Shown here in pieces: positions 18,281 through 27,104 of a DNA stretch of 64,000 nt; positions within the stretch are counted from its first letter, which is position 1; the number at the start of each line of letters is the position of its first letter. Below the pieces are notes generated by a model. The model searched no databases. It saw only the letters and a program-made list of their open reading frames with translations, and was not told the DNA's origin. Position numbers and translations under genes: made by a program. Origin of the DNA: CAVQWT01 sp963717705 (GTDB lineage Bacteria > Pseudomonadota > Gammaproteobacteria > Burkholderiales > Casimicrobiaceae); assembly GCA_963717705.1 (NCBI GenBank), contig CAVQWT010000004.1, forward strand, positions 310,001-374,000, written 5' to 3'.

Positions 18281-18310
18281 ATTATAGCGCAATCCGGCCA
18301 ACGCCGGCAA
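18281..18310 (-). promoter_or_regulatory. Candidate sigma-70 promoter for tRNA-Thr
   Basis: On the minus strand TTGCCG (18310-18305) and a perfect TATAAT (18286-18281), 18-base spacer. The -10 box is about 65 bases from the mature tRNA 5' end, which would leave a leader to be processed. Confidence 0.5.
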
Positions 18311-18322
18311 TGCGGCGTTCGG

Positions 18323-19000
18323 TCAGTTCGGCCGGATCGTCGGCACCGTTCCCAGCAGCGCCGAGAGCCCGTTCCACGCGATCTGCACGCCGATGCACAT
18401 CAGGATGAACGCCGACAGCCGCAGCATGACGCTGGTGCCCGTGGGGCCGAGCAGCCGGATGAGGCGGGAGGCGTAGCGGTAGGTGAGCCACACCGTGACG
18501 CCGAGCAGCATTATCCCCAGCAGCGACGCCGCGAAGTGGACGGCCACCGAGCGCAGGCTGTACGGGTGCTGCACGCCGAGCGTGATGGCGACCGAAATGC
18601 TGCCGGGGCCGACGGTCAGCGGCATCGTCAGCGGGTAGAACGCCCGCGCCTCGAGCACCGCGGAGGACAGCGGCGCGCCACCGTCGGGGCCTTCTGCGCC
18701 GGGGTCGCGCAGCGTGGTCCACGCCATCCCGCAGAGCAGGATGCCGCCGGCGAGCTTGACCACCGGGACCGAGACGCCGAAGAACTCGATCACGTAGGCG
18801 CCGAACAGGAACGACCCGAGCAGCAGCAGGAACGCGTTCCAGCCGACGGTGCGCGCGAGCCCCTGGCGCTCCTCCGCCGTGGCGCCGTGGGTCAGGGCCA
18901 GGAAGAACGGCGCGGAGCCGACCGGGTTGAGGATCGGGAACAGGGCTGCGAAGACGAGCAGCGTCTGCACGACCAGCTGGCGGATCTCGAATTCGAGCAT
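18323..19000 (-). CDS. MarC family integral membrane protein
   Basis: 225 residues with about six membrane segments and the family signatures FPILNPVGSAPFFL (near residue 21) and the second-half repeat PLTMPLTVGPGSISV. MarC/UPF0056 proteins are inner-membrane proteins of unsettled function; the link to multiple antibiotic resistance suggested by the name was not upheld. It is divergent from rlmB with 45 bases between the two starts. Confidence 0.93.
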   Translation of the reverse strand: MLEFEIRQLVVQTLLVFAALFPILNPVGSAPFFLALTHGATAEERQGLARTVGWNAFLLLLGSFLFGAYVIEFFGVSVPVVKLAGGILLCGMAWTTLRDPGAEGPDGGAPLSSAVLEARAFYPLTMPLTVGPGSISVAITLGVQHPYSLRSVAVHFAASLLGIMLLGVTVWLTYRYASRLIRLLGPTGTSVMLRLSAFILMCIGVQIAWNGLSALLGTVPTIRPN

Positions 19001-19045
19001 GTTGGCAGCGAAACGGCGGCGAAGGCCGGTACACTAGCACGCGCC

Positions 19046-19786
19046 ATGGCCGCGACCCGCACGCTCTTCGGTTTCCACGCCGTCACCGCCCGGCTGCGGC
19101 AGCGCCCCGATTCGATCAAGTCGGTCTACGTCGCCGCCGGACGGCAGGACGCGCGCTCGCGCGAGCTGGTCGCGCGGGCGGGGGCCGCCGGCGTGGCGAC
19201 GCACGTGGCTGACGAATTGCGCCTCGACAACCTCGCCGGCGGCGGCCGGCACCAGGGCGTGGTGGCGATCGTCGACGCGGCGATGCCGCACGTGACGCTC
19301 GACGACGTGCTCGACGGGCTCGCCGAGCCGGCGCTGCTGGTGGTGCTCGACGGAGTCACCGATCCGCACAACCTCGGCGCGTGCCTGCGCAACGCCGATG
19401 CGTTCGGCGCGCACGCGATCGTCGTGCCCAAGGACCGCGCCGTCGGCGTCAACGCCACGGTGGCGAAGGCCGCGAGTGGCGCCGCGGATACCGTGCCGGT
19501 GGTCACCGTCACCAATCTCGCCCGCACGCTGCGCGAGCTGAAGCAGCGCGGCATCTGGGTCCTCGGCGCCGACGCCGGCGGAGAGAACCTGTTCGACGCC
19601 GACGTCGGCGGTCCCGTCGCCTGGGTGCTCGGCGCCGAGGGCGAGGGACTGCGGCGCCTGACGCGCGAGTCCTGCGACCGCATCGTCGGCATTCCGCTGG
19701 GCGGGACCGTCGAATCGCTCAACGTCTCGGTGGCGACCGGCATCTGCCTCTACGCAACCCGGCGCCAGCGCGCCGTGCGCAGCTGA
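19046..19786 (+). CDS. rlmB: 23S rRNA (guanosine-2251-2'-O)-methyltransferase RlmB
   Basis: 246 residues. The N-terminal substrate-binding domain starts LFGFHAV. The C-terminal SPOUT (trefoil-knot) domain has motif 1 DGVTDPHNLGACLRNADAFG, motif 2 VLGAEGEGLRRL and motif 3 IPLGGTVESLNVSVATGI. It methylates the 2'-O of G2251 in the peptidyl-transferase region of 23S rRNA using S-adenosylmethionine. The ATG is the first start after the MarC gene on the other strand. Confidence 0.96.
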   Translation: MAATRTLFGFHAVTARLRQRPDSIKSVYVAAGRQDARSRELVARAGAAGVATHVADELRLDNLAGGGRHQGVVAIVDAAMPHVTLDDVLDGLAEPALLVVLDGVTDPHNLGACLRNADAFGAHAIVVPKDRAVGVNATVAKAASGAADTVPVVTVTNLARTLRELKQRGIWVLGADAGGENLFDADVGGPVAWVLGAEGEGLRRLTRESCDRIVGIPLGGTVESLNVSVATGICLYATRRQRAVRS

Positions 19787-20042
19787 GGCCCCCGTGCGAC
19801 TGCGGCCCGCAGCTGGTCTCGATCACCGCGTTGACGCTCGCGCGGCGCTTCCGGCATCATCCGCAGGCCATGCCCGCGCGCCGTCCCGCCTTGCCGCCAC
19901 CGGCGACCGCAGCCGCCATCCAACGCACACTCCCGACATGCGCCGCCCCTGCCGCGCTCCGGCCCGACGCGGTCACCCCGGATACTTTGCGGGTCGAGGC
20001 CGGCTGATGCGGCGAGCGCGACGGACGACGGCGGACTGACGA

Positions 20043-21029
20043 TTGCTTGCCTTTGTCCTTCGCCGACTGCTGCAGGCCACCGCCGTGATGGCGGTGGTGG
20101 CGTTCATCGCCTTCTCGCTGTTCAACTTCACCGGCGATCCGGTCACGTTCATGCTCGGCCAGGACGCGACGCAGCAGGACAAGGCCAGGCTGCGCGCCGA
20201 GCTGGGTCTCGACCAGCCGTTCTACGTCCAGTTCGGCCGCTTCGTCGGCAACGCGGCCCAGGGCGAGTTCGGCCTGTCGCTGCGCCAGGGCCGTCCGGTG
20301 TCGGCGCTGCTGAAGGAGCGGCTGCCGGCGACGCTGGAGCTGTCGATCGCCGCGGCCATGCTCGCGGTCGTCGTCGGCATCCCGATGGGCGTCTACACGG
20401 CGCTGCGGCGAAAGAGCGTCCTGTCGCACCTGCTGCTGGCCGGGTCGCTGATCGGGGTAAGCCTGCCGACGTTCCTGATCGGGATCCTGCTGATCCTGGT
20501 GTTCGCGGTGTACCTGGGCTGGCTGCCGTCTTTCGGCCGCGGCGACGTCGTGTCGCTGGGCTGGTGGAGCACGGGGCTCCTCACCGCCAGCGGTCTGAAG
20601 GCGCTGATCCTGCCCACGATCACGCTGTCGCTGATCCAGATGACGCTGATCATGCGGCTCGTTCGCGCCGAGATGCTCGAGGTGCTGCGCACCGACTACA
20701 TCAAGTTCGCGCGCGCCCGCGGACTCACCGACCGGGCGATCCATTTCGGCCATGCGCTCAAGAACACGCTGGTGCCGGTCATCACCATCGTGGGCCTGCA
20801 GCTGGGGGCGATCATAGCGTTCGCGATCGTCACCGAGACGGTATTCCAGTGGCCCGGGATGGGGCTGCTGTTCATCCAGGCCGTCAATTTCGCCGACGTG
20901 CCGGTGATGGCGGCCTACCTGTGCTTCATCGCCCTGGTATTCGTGACTATCAACCTCGTCGTCGACCTCCTGTACTACGCCGTCGATCCGCGGCTGCGCG
21001 TCGAGCGCGCCACGGGCGGAGGCCACTGA
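20043..21029 (+). CDS. Peptide/nickel-type ABC transporter permease (DppB-like)
   Basis: 328 residues from a TTG start that places the family N-terminus (FVLRRLLQATAVMAV) correctly; no ATG fits. Six membrane segments and the inner-membrane coupling motif near DYIKFARARGLTDRAIHFGHALKN, typical of DppB/OppB. It opens an operon in which two hydrolases, a second permease, a lipoprotein and two ATPases follow with overlaps or short gaps. No substrate-binding protein gene precedes it: the 256 bases back to rlmB hold no recognisable gene. Confidence 0.93.
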   Translation: MLAFVLRRLLQATAVMAVVAFIAFSLFNFTGDPVTFMLGQDATQQDKARLRAELGLDQPFYVQFGRFVGNAAQGEFGLSLRQGRPVSALLKERLPATLELSIAAAMLAVVVGIPMGVYTALRRKSVLSHLLLAGSLIGVSLPTFLIGILLILVFAVYLGWLPSFGRGDVVSLGWWSTGLLTASGLKALILPTITLSLIQMTLIMRLVRAEMLEVLRTDYIKFARARGLTDRAIHFGHALKNTLVPVITIVGLQLGAIIAFAIVTETVFQWPGMGLLFIQAVNFADVPVMAAYLCFIALVFVTINLVVDLLYYAVDPRLRVERATGGGH

Positions 21030-21030
21030 G

Positions 21031-22239
21031 ATGCCCGCCATGAGCCCCGTCGCCCACATCGCCCGCTGGCAGGACGAGTTCACCGCCGTCCGCCGCGACC
21101 TGCACATGCATCCGGAGCTGGGATTCGAGGAGCATCGGACCGCCGAGGTCGTCTGCAAGCGGCTCGCCGCGCTGGGCATCGAGTATCACGCGGGCATCGG
21201 CCGCACCGGCGTCGTCGCGGTCATCCGCGGCCGCGCCGACACCCGCGGCCGGTCGGTGGGCCTGCGTGCCGACATGGACGCGCTGCCGATGCAGGAGGAA
21301 AACGCGTTCGGGCACCGGTCGCGCTACGACGGCCGGATGCACGGCTGCGGCCACGACGGGCACACGACGATGCTGCTGGCGGCGGCGAAGTACCTGCACG
21401 AGACGCGCCGGTTCGACGGCACCGCGTACCTGATCTTCCAGCCGGGGGAGGAAGGCTACGCCGGCGCCCGCGAGATGATCGAGGACGGCCTGTTCGAACG
21501 CTTCCCGGCCGACGAGGTCTACGCGCTGCACAACTGGCCCGGGCTCCCGCCGGGGCGATTGGGCATCACCCCGGGTCCGGCGATGGCGGCGGCGGACCGC
21601 ATCGAAATCACCATCGACGGCCGTGGCGGCCACGGCGCGCATCCGCACGCCGCCGTCGACCCCGTGCTCGTCGCCGGGCACCTGATCACCGCGGTGCAGT
21701 CGATCGTCAGCCGCAACGTCAGCCCGATCGACACCGCGGTCGTCAGCCTGTGCGCGATGCATGCCGGAAATCCCGGCGCCATGAGCGTGATCCCCGCGCA
21801 CGCGACGCTGGTGGGCACGGTGCGCACGTTCCTGCCTGCAACGCAGGACATGATCGAGCGGCGCCTCGGAGAACTCGTGCCGCAGATCGCCGCGGCCTTC
21901 GGCGCCTCGGCCCGGCTCGATTACCGCCGCGTCTATCCGGCGACGATCAACCACGACCGCCAGGCGGCGTTCGCCATCGAGGTCGCCGAGGCGCTGGTCG
22001 GCGCCGGCAACGTATTGCGCGACCTCCCGCCGTCGATGGGGTCGGAGGACTTCTCGTTCATGCTGCAGGCGAAGCCCGGCGCATTCGTGCGGCTGGGGCA
22101 GGGCGGCGCCGAGGGCGGCTGTTTCCTGCACAACAGCACCTACGACTTCAACGACGCCGTCATCCCGCTCGGCGCCGGCTATCTGTCGGCGCTGGTCGAG
22201 CGGGCGCTGCCGGCAGGCGTGCCAGGGGCGGACGGCTGA
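21031..22239 (+). CDS. M20 family metallo-amidohydrolase (hippurate hydrolase/IAA-amino acid hydrolase type)
   Basis: 402 residues (393 or more whichever of the two first ATGs is used). The M20D metal motif MHGCGHDGHT gives Cys106, His108 and His111. QPGEEGYAGA holds the bridging and catalytic Glu pair, and GSEDFSF near the end carries the last metal ligand region. Such enzymes cleave N-acyl amino acids or short amides in the cytosol. The start lies one base past the DppB-like stop, so a product imported by the transporter is the likely substrate. Confidence 0.92.
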   Translation: MPAMSPVAHIARWQDEFTAVRRDLHMHPELGFEEHRTAEVVCKRLAALGIEYHAGIGRTGVVAVIRGRADTRGRSVGLRADMDALPMQEENAFGHRSRYDGRMHGCGHDGHTTMLLAAAKYLHETRRFDGTAYLIFQPGEEGYAGAREMIEDGLFERFPADEVYALHNWPGLPPGRLGITPGPAMAAADRIEITIDGRGGHGAHPHAAVDPVLVAGHLITAVQSIVSRNVSPIDTAVVSLCAMHAGNPGAMSVIPAHATLVGTVRTFLPATQDMIERRLGELVPQIAAAFGASARLDYRRVYPATINHDRQAAFAIEVAEALVGAGNVLRDLPPSMGSEDFSFMLQAKPGAFVRLGQGGAEGGCFLHNSTYDFNDAVIPLGAGYLSALVERALPAGVPGADG

Positions 22240-23330
22240 TGTCGGCGCAGGGCTACGCCGCGCACTTCGCCTCGTCGTACCAGCAGGCGCGGGCGAAGTT
22301 TCTCGCCGCCGCAGCGGCGCGCGGCGGCGCGCTGGAATCGCACGTGCTTCCGGGGCTGCGCGGCGCCGAGGGCGAGGAGCTGGCGCTCGACGTCGCGCTG
22401 ATCGGCCGCGCCGCCGCCGCGTCGGTGCTCGTGCTGACGTCGGCGACCCACGGCGTCGAAGGCTTCTGCGGCTCCGGCGCGCAGGCCGCGCTGCTGCACG
22501 ACGACGGCGTGGTCGAGGCGATCGAGGAGAGCGGGGTCGCGGCGCTGTTCGTGCACGCGGTGAATCCGCACGGGTTCTCGCGCCTGCGGCGGGTGAACGA
22601 GGACAACGTCGACCTCAACCGGAACTTCCGCGACTTCGGCGCGCCGGCGCCCGCCAACGCCGGCTACGCGGAGCTGCACGGGCTGCTGTTGCCGGAGTCG
22701 TGGCCGCCGCCGGCGGCCAACGAGGCCCGGCTCGGCGCCTGGATCGCCCGCCACGGCGAGAAGGCGATGCAGGCGGCGATGACCGCCGGCCAGTACTCGC
22801 ACCCGCAGGGGCTGTTTTTCGGCGGCGCCGCGCCGACGTGGAGCAACCGCACGCTGCGCGACGTCCTGCGCCGGCACGCGGGCGGATGCCGGCGCATCGG
22901 CTGGATCGACGTCCACACCGGGCTCGGTCCGTCGGGCCACGGCGAGAAGATCTTCGCCGCCCGCGACGACGCGGCGGCGCTGGCGCGCACCCGCGCGTGG
23001 TGGGGCCCCGAGGTGACGTCGTTCTACGACGGCAGCTCGACCTCCGCCATGTTGTCCGGCGTGATGTTCAACGCCTTCCACGAGGAATGCCCGGCGGCGG
23101 AGTTCACCGGCATCGCGCTCGAGTTCGGCACCGTGCCGCTGCCGGACGTGCTGATGGCGCTGCGCGCGGAAGCATGGCTGCACCTTCATCCGCAGGCACC
23201 GGGCCGGCTGGCGAGCGCGATCCGGAAGCAGATGCGCGACACGTTCTACGTCGACACCGACGGCTGGAAGGAGCAGGTCGGCCGGCAGGCGCGCGACGCG
23301 GTGCTGCGCGCGATCGAGGGGCTGGCATGA
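22239..23330 (+). CDS. DUF2817 family M14-like metallohydrolase
   Basis: 363 residues. A zinc-peptidase-like HxxE motif is visible at His71-Glu74 in ATHGVEGFCGSG. RNFRDFG follows, and a further His occurs in WIDVHTGLGPSG near residue 230, the arrangement expected for the carboxypeptidase (M14/AspA) fold. The family is uncharacterised. The ATG overlaps the M20 stop (TGATG) and its own stop overlaps the next permease start (ATGA). It is therefore tightly embedded in the peptide-uptake operon and probably trims imported compounds. Confidence 0.88.
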   Translation: MSAQGYAAHFASSYQQARAKFLAAAAARGGALESHVLPGLRGAEGEELALDVALIGRAAAASVLVLTSATHGVEGFCGSGAQAALLHDDGVVEAIEESGVAALFVHAVNPHGFSRLRRVNEDNVDLNRNFRDFGAPAPANAGYAELHGLLLPESWPPPAANEARLGAWIARHGEKAMQAAMTAGQYSHPQGLFFGGAAPTWSNRTLRDVLRRHAGGCRRIGWIDVHTGLGPSGHGEKIFAARDDAAALARTRAWWGPEVTSFYDGSSTSAMLSGVMFNAFHEECPAAEFTGIALEFGTVPLPDVLMALRAEAWLHLHPQAPGRLASAIRKQMRDTFYVDTDGWKEQVGRQARDAVLRAIEGLA

Positions 23331-24337
23331 GCGTGCCCGGCCGGCCCGAGAGCGAATCCCGGAGTGCGCAGCACCAAGGTGGCGTGGCGATCGCGCCCGG
23401 CCCGCTGGCGGTGGCTCCGACGTGGCGCGAGCGGCTCGCGGCGTGGCGCGACGGCGACGTCGCACACAGCTTTCGCAGCTCGCCGGTGGCGATCGGTTCT
23501 GCCGTCGTGCTGGCGATCTGCCTCGTCGGCGCGGTGTTCGCGCCGTGGCTGGCGCCGCACAATCCCTTCGACCTGCGCACGCTCAACCTGGCCGACTCGC
23601 TGGCGCCGCCGGCGTGGCTCGAGGGCGGCGCGCGGCAGCACCTGCTCGGCACCGACGACCAGGGCCGCGACGTGCTGTCGGCCATCATGTTCGGCGCACG
23701 GATCTCGCTGCTGGTCGGTCTCGCGTCGGTGGCGATCGCCGTCGTGCTGGGCGTCGGTCTCGGGCTCCTCGCCGGTTACCTGGGCGGGCGCCTCGATGCG
23801 TTCATCATGCGCGTGGCCGACGTGCAGCTCTCGTTTCCGGCGATCCTGATCGCCCTGCTGATCGACGGCGTCGCACGCGCGGTGCTGCCCCGCGACGCGC
23901 ATTCCGAGGTCGCGCTTTACGTGCTGGTATTCGCGATCGCCATCTCGAACTGGGTCCAGTACGCGCGCACCGTGCGCGGCTCGACGATGGTCGAGAAGAG
24001 CAAGGAGTACGTCCAGGCCGCGCGGGTGATCGGCGTGTCGTCGTTCGGCATCATGCGCCGGCACCTGCTGCCCAACGTCCTGGGGCCGGTGCTCGTCCTC
24101 GCGACGATCAACATCGCGACCGCGATCATCACCGAGGCGACGCTGTCGTTCCTCGGCGTCGGCGTGCCGCCGACGCAGCCGTCGCTTGGCACGCTGATCC
24201 GCGTCGGCAACGACTTCCTGTTCTCCGGCGAGTGGTGGATCACCATCTTTCCCGGCGCCGCATTGGTTATCATGGTGCTTTCGATCAACCTGCTGGGCGA
24301 CTGGCTGCGGGACGCCCTCAACCCGAAGCTGCGTTGA
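23327..24337 (+). CDS. Peptide/nickel-type ABC transporter permease (DppC-like)
   Basis: 336 residues. A 50-residue cytoplasmic lead precedes the OppC/DppC N-terminal helix. The periplasmic motif HLLGTDDQGRDVLS (about 105-118) and the coupling segment EYVQAARVIGVSSFGIMRRHLLPN are typical. It would pair with the DppB-like permease encoded at the head of the operon, although two hydrolase genes separate them. ATGA overlap with the DUF2817 gene. Confidence 0.94.
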   Translation: MSVPGRPESESRSAQHQGGVAIAPGPLAVAPTWRERLAAWRDGDVAHSFRSSPVAIGSAVVLAICLVGAVFAPWLAPHNPFDLRTLNLADSLAPPAWLEGGARQHLLGTDDQGRDVLSAIMFGARISLLVGLASVAIAVVLGVGLGLLAGYLGGRLDAFIMRVADVQLSFPAILIALLIDGVARAVLPRDAHSEVALYVLVFAIAISNWVQYARTVRGSTMVEKSKEYVQAARVIGVSSFGIMRRHLLPNVLGPVLVLATINIATAIITEATLSFLGVGVPPTQPSLGTLIRVGNDFLFSGEWWITIFPGAALVIMVLSINLLGDWLRDALNPKLR

Positions 24338-24420
24338 CCCCGGCGCCGGCCACCCCGGGTGGTCGATCGCCGCCGTTCGCGGCGGACGCCCCCGGGCCAC
24401 ATTCATCGAGGAGGACGAAG

Positions 24421-24819
24421 ATGCGCAACAAGCTGCTGCTGACGCTGGTTTCGCCGCTGCTGCTGGCAGGCTGCGCGACCTGGGGTCCGACGTGGAGCGA
24501 GGTCACCGGCCAGCGCTTCACCCGGACCAACATCAACCGCTTTCCGGCGATCATCGAATCGATCGACGGCAGAGGCGCATTCGTTTCCGACCCGATCCGG
24601 ATCGAGCCCGGCGTGCGCCGGGTCCTGCTGCAGGGGCCGTCGATGGCCATGGGCCGGGCCGGCGGCGGGGACCTCGTGAACTTCGAGCTCAACGCCGAGC
24701 CGTGCAAGCGCTACTACCTCAACGCGCAGATGAGGAACAACCTGCAGACGGAATTCGATCCGGTGATCGACTTCGTCGAGACGATCGCGGGCTGCACGGT
24801 GCCGGCTCCCGCCAAGTGA
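24421..24819 (+). CDS. Small predicted lipoprotein in the peptide-uptake operon
   Basis: 132 residues with a lipoprotein signal: charged start, hydrophobic core, lipobox LLAGC with Cys18. It has a strong ribosome binding site (GAGGAGG) and an ATG 83 bases after the DppC-like gene. The mature part has two further cysteines (PCKRYYLN and AGCTVP) that could form a disulfide. No known domain recognised. It is too small to be a DppA-type binding protein, but its place inside the transporter operon suggests an envelope-anchored partner. Its stop overlaps the next GTG start. Confidence 0.85.
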   Translation: MRNKLLLTLVSPLLLAGCATWGPTWSEVTGQRFTRTNINRFPAIIESIDGRGAFVSDPIRIEPGVRRVLLQGPSMAMGRAGGGDLVNFELNAEPCKRYYLNAQMRNNLQTEFDPVIDFVETIAGCTVPAPAK

Positions 24820-25829
24820 CGGCTGGCGCTGCCCTGGCGGACGCGGCGCGCGGCGACGGAACGGGCGCCGCGCCGCTGCTCGCGGTCGAGGGGCTTCGCG
24901 TCGAGTTCCCGACGCGGCGCGGCACCCTGGTCGCGGTGCACGACGTGTCGTTCAGCATCGCTCCCGGCGAGGTGTTGGGCGTCGTCGGCGAGTCCGGTGC
25001 CGGCAAGAGCATCACCGGCGCCGCGGTCATCGGCCTCATCGACCCGCCCGGGCGCATCGCCGCCGGCGAGATCCGGCTCGGCGGTCGACGCATCGACAAC
25101 CTTCCGTACGACGCCATGCGCAGGGTTCGCGGGCGCGAGATCGGCGCGGTCTTCCAGGACCCGCTGACGTCGCTCAATCCGCTGTACACCATCGGCCGCC
25201 AGCTGGTCGAGACGATCGAGACGCACCTGCCGCTGTCGCGGGGCGAGGCGCAGGCCCGCGCAGTGGCGCTGCTGGAGGAGGTCGGCATCCCGGCGGCGGC
25301 TCGCCGCATCGATCACTATCCGCACCAGTTCTCCGGCGGCATGCGGCAGCGGGTCGTGATCGCGCTCGCGCTCGCGGCCCAGCCGAAGCTGATCATCGCC
25401 GACGAGCCGACGACGGCGCTCGACGTTTCGATCCAGGCGCAGATCATCCAGCTGCTGAAGCGCCTCTGTCGCGACCACGGGACCGCGGTGTTGCTGGTCA
25501 CGCACGACATGGGGGTGATCGCCGAGACCGCCGACCGCGTCGCCGTGATGTACGCCGGGCGCATCGTCGAGATCGGGCCGGTCGCCGACGTCATCCATCG
25601 GCCGGCGCACCCGTACTCCGTCGGGTTGATGGGATCGATCCCCTCGATCGTCGCCGAGCGCGACCGCCTGACCCAGATCGACGGCTCGATGCCGCGGCTC
25701 GACGCCGTTCCCGAAGGCTGTGCGTTCCATCCCCGCTGCCCGCGCGCCGAGGCCCGCTGCCGCGCCGAGCGCCCGGTGCTGCAGGGCGCCGGCAGGACGC
25801 AGGCAGCTTGCTGGTTCCCGCAGCACTGA
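24816..25829 (+). CDS. Peptide-type ABC transporter ATPase (DppD-like)
   Basis: 337 residues from a GTG that overlaps the lipoprotein stop (GTGA). Walker A GESGAGKS, Q-loop VFQDPLTSLNP, signature FSGGMRQR, Walker B LIIADEPTTALD and switch His in LVTHDMG are all present. The C-terminal oligopeptide-transporter extension ends with the cysteine motif GCAFHPRCPRAEARC. It forms the ATPase heterodimer with the DppF-like protein encoded next. Confidence 0.95.
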   Translation: MTAGAALADAARGDGTGAAPLLAVEGLRVEFPTRRGTLVAVHDVSFSIAPGEVLGVVGESGAGKSITGAAVIGLIDPPGRIAAGEIRLGGRRIDNLPYDAMRRVRGREIGAVFQDPLTSLNPLYTIGRQLVETIETHLPLSRGEAQARAVALLEEVGIPAAARRIDHYPHQFSGGMRQRVVIALALAAQPKLIIADEPTTALDVSIQAQIIQLLKRLCRDHGTAVLLVTHDMGVIAETADRVAVMYAGRIVEIGPVADVIHRPAHPYSVGLMGSIPSIVAERDRLTQIDGSMPRLDAVPEGCAFHPRCPRAEARCRAERPVLQGAGRTQAACWFPQH

Positions 25830-25845
25830 CCGGGTGGAAACTCCG

Positions 25846-26928
25846 ATGGCCGAAACGCTGGTCCAGCTCAACGACGTCGCGCGTGACTTCGACGTCTCGC
25901 CGCCCTGGCTCGACCGCGTCCTCGCGGGCAAGCCACGCGTGCTGCTGAAGGCGGTCGACGGCGTCTCGCTGTCGATCGCGCGCGGCGAGACGCTGGGGCT
26001 GGTCGGCGAGTCCGGCTGCGGCAAGTCCACCGTCGCGCGGCTGATCGTGGGCCTCTACCCGCCGACGCGCGGGACGATCACCTACGCCGGCACGGTGATC
26101 GCGGGCGAGGGCACGGGCAGTGCCGATGCAGGGGCGCGCCGGGCTGCGCGGCGGTCGATGCAGATGATCTTCCAGGACCCCTACGCCAGCCTCAATCCGC
26201 GCTGGCGCGTCGACGACATCGTTGCCGAGCCGATACTCGCGCAGCAGCCGGGCACGCCGAGGGCCGACATCGCCCCCCGCGTCGCCGCGCTGCTCGAGCA
26301 GGTCGGGCTGGCTGCGGCCGACGGCGTCAAGTACCCGCACCAGTTCTCCGGCGGCCAGCGGCAGCGCATCTCGATCGCGCGAGCCCTATCGACCGAGCCG
26401 CAGTTCCTGGTCTGCGACGAGCCGACGTCGGCGCTCGACGTGTCGGTGCAGGCGCAGGTGCTGAACCTGATGCGTGACCTGTCGCGCCGGATGGGGCTTA
26501 CCTACCTGTTCATCTCGCACAACCTCGCGGTCGTTCACCACATCGCCGACCGCGTCGGCGTCATGTACCTCGGCCGCATCGTCGAGCTCGCGCCGACGCG
26601 GCGGCTGTTCGGCGCGCCGCAGCACCCGTACACGCGGATGCTGCTCGAGGCGGTGCCGGACCTGCAGATGACCGGCGCCGCGCGGATCGCGGTCGCCGGA
26701 GAGGTGCCGAATCCGCTCGACCCGCCGGCGGGCTGTGCCTTCCATCCGCGCTGTCCGTGGGCCGACGACCGGTGTCGGCGCGAGGCCCCGGCGCTCGCGC
26801 CGGCCGCGGGCGGCGGCGAGGTGGCCTGCCATGCGGTCCGGGAGGGGCGCCTGACCGTCACCGCCGGGATCGCGTCCGCGCAGCCGGGGATGCTCGGGCC
26901 GACTTCGGCGATGGCGAATCCGCTATAA
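25846..26928 (+). CDS. Peptide-type ABC transporter ATPase (DppF-like)
   Basis: 360 residues. Walker A GESGCGKST, Q-loop IFQDPYASLNPRW, signature FSGGQRQR, Walker B LVCDEPTSALD, switch ISHNLAVVHH, and the C-terminal motif GCAFHPRCPWADDRC. An in-frame GTG 12 bases upstream is an alternative start. It completes the transporter; its stop codon lies within the -10 box proposed for smc. Confidence 0.95.
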   Translation: MAETLVQLNDVARDFDVSPPWLDRVLAGKPRVLLKAVDGVSLSIARGETLGLVGESGCGKSTVARLIVGLYPPTRGTITYAGTVIAGEGTGSADAGARRAARRSMQMIFQDPYASLNPRWRVDDIVAEPILAQQPGTPRADIAPRVAALLEQVGLAAADGVKYPHQFSGGQRQRISIARALSTEPQFLVCDEPTSALDVSVQAQVLNLMRDLSRRMGLTYLFISHNLAVVHHIADRVGVMYLGRIVELAPTRRLFGAPQHPYTRMLLEAVPDLQMTGAARIAVAGEVPNPLDPPAGCAFHPRCPWADDRCRREAPALAPAAGGGEVACHAVREGRLTVTAGIASAQPGMLGPTSAMANPL

Positions 26929-26929
26929 T
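26924..26929 (+). promoter_or_regulatory. Candidate -10 box upstream of smc
   Basis: Perfect TATAAT overlapping the end of the DppF-like gene, about 175 bases before the smc start. No clear -35. Confidence 0.4.
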
Positions 26930-27104
26930 TCCCCGCTTGTCCCGCCCGGCATGGCCGCGCCGGATCGGCGCGGCGGACCGGGAGCGGTTCGCGGCCGCGC
27001 GAGCGGAGCGCCGCCGAGCCGGACGCGGTCCGGGACCCCGACCGAACGGCGCCGTCGCCTGACCCACGGCGTCCTTTCCATCCTCACCGGCTGACCAGAG
27101 TCCC

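Noticed and set aside
19002..19035. TTGGCA and TACACT as the rlmB promoter
   Set aside because: The spacer is 22 bases, outside the usual 16-19.
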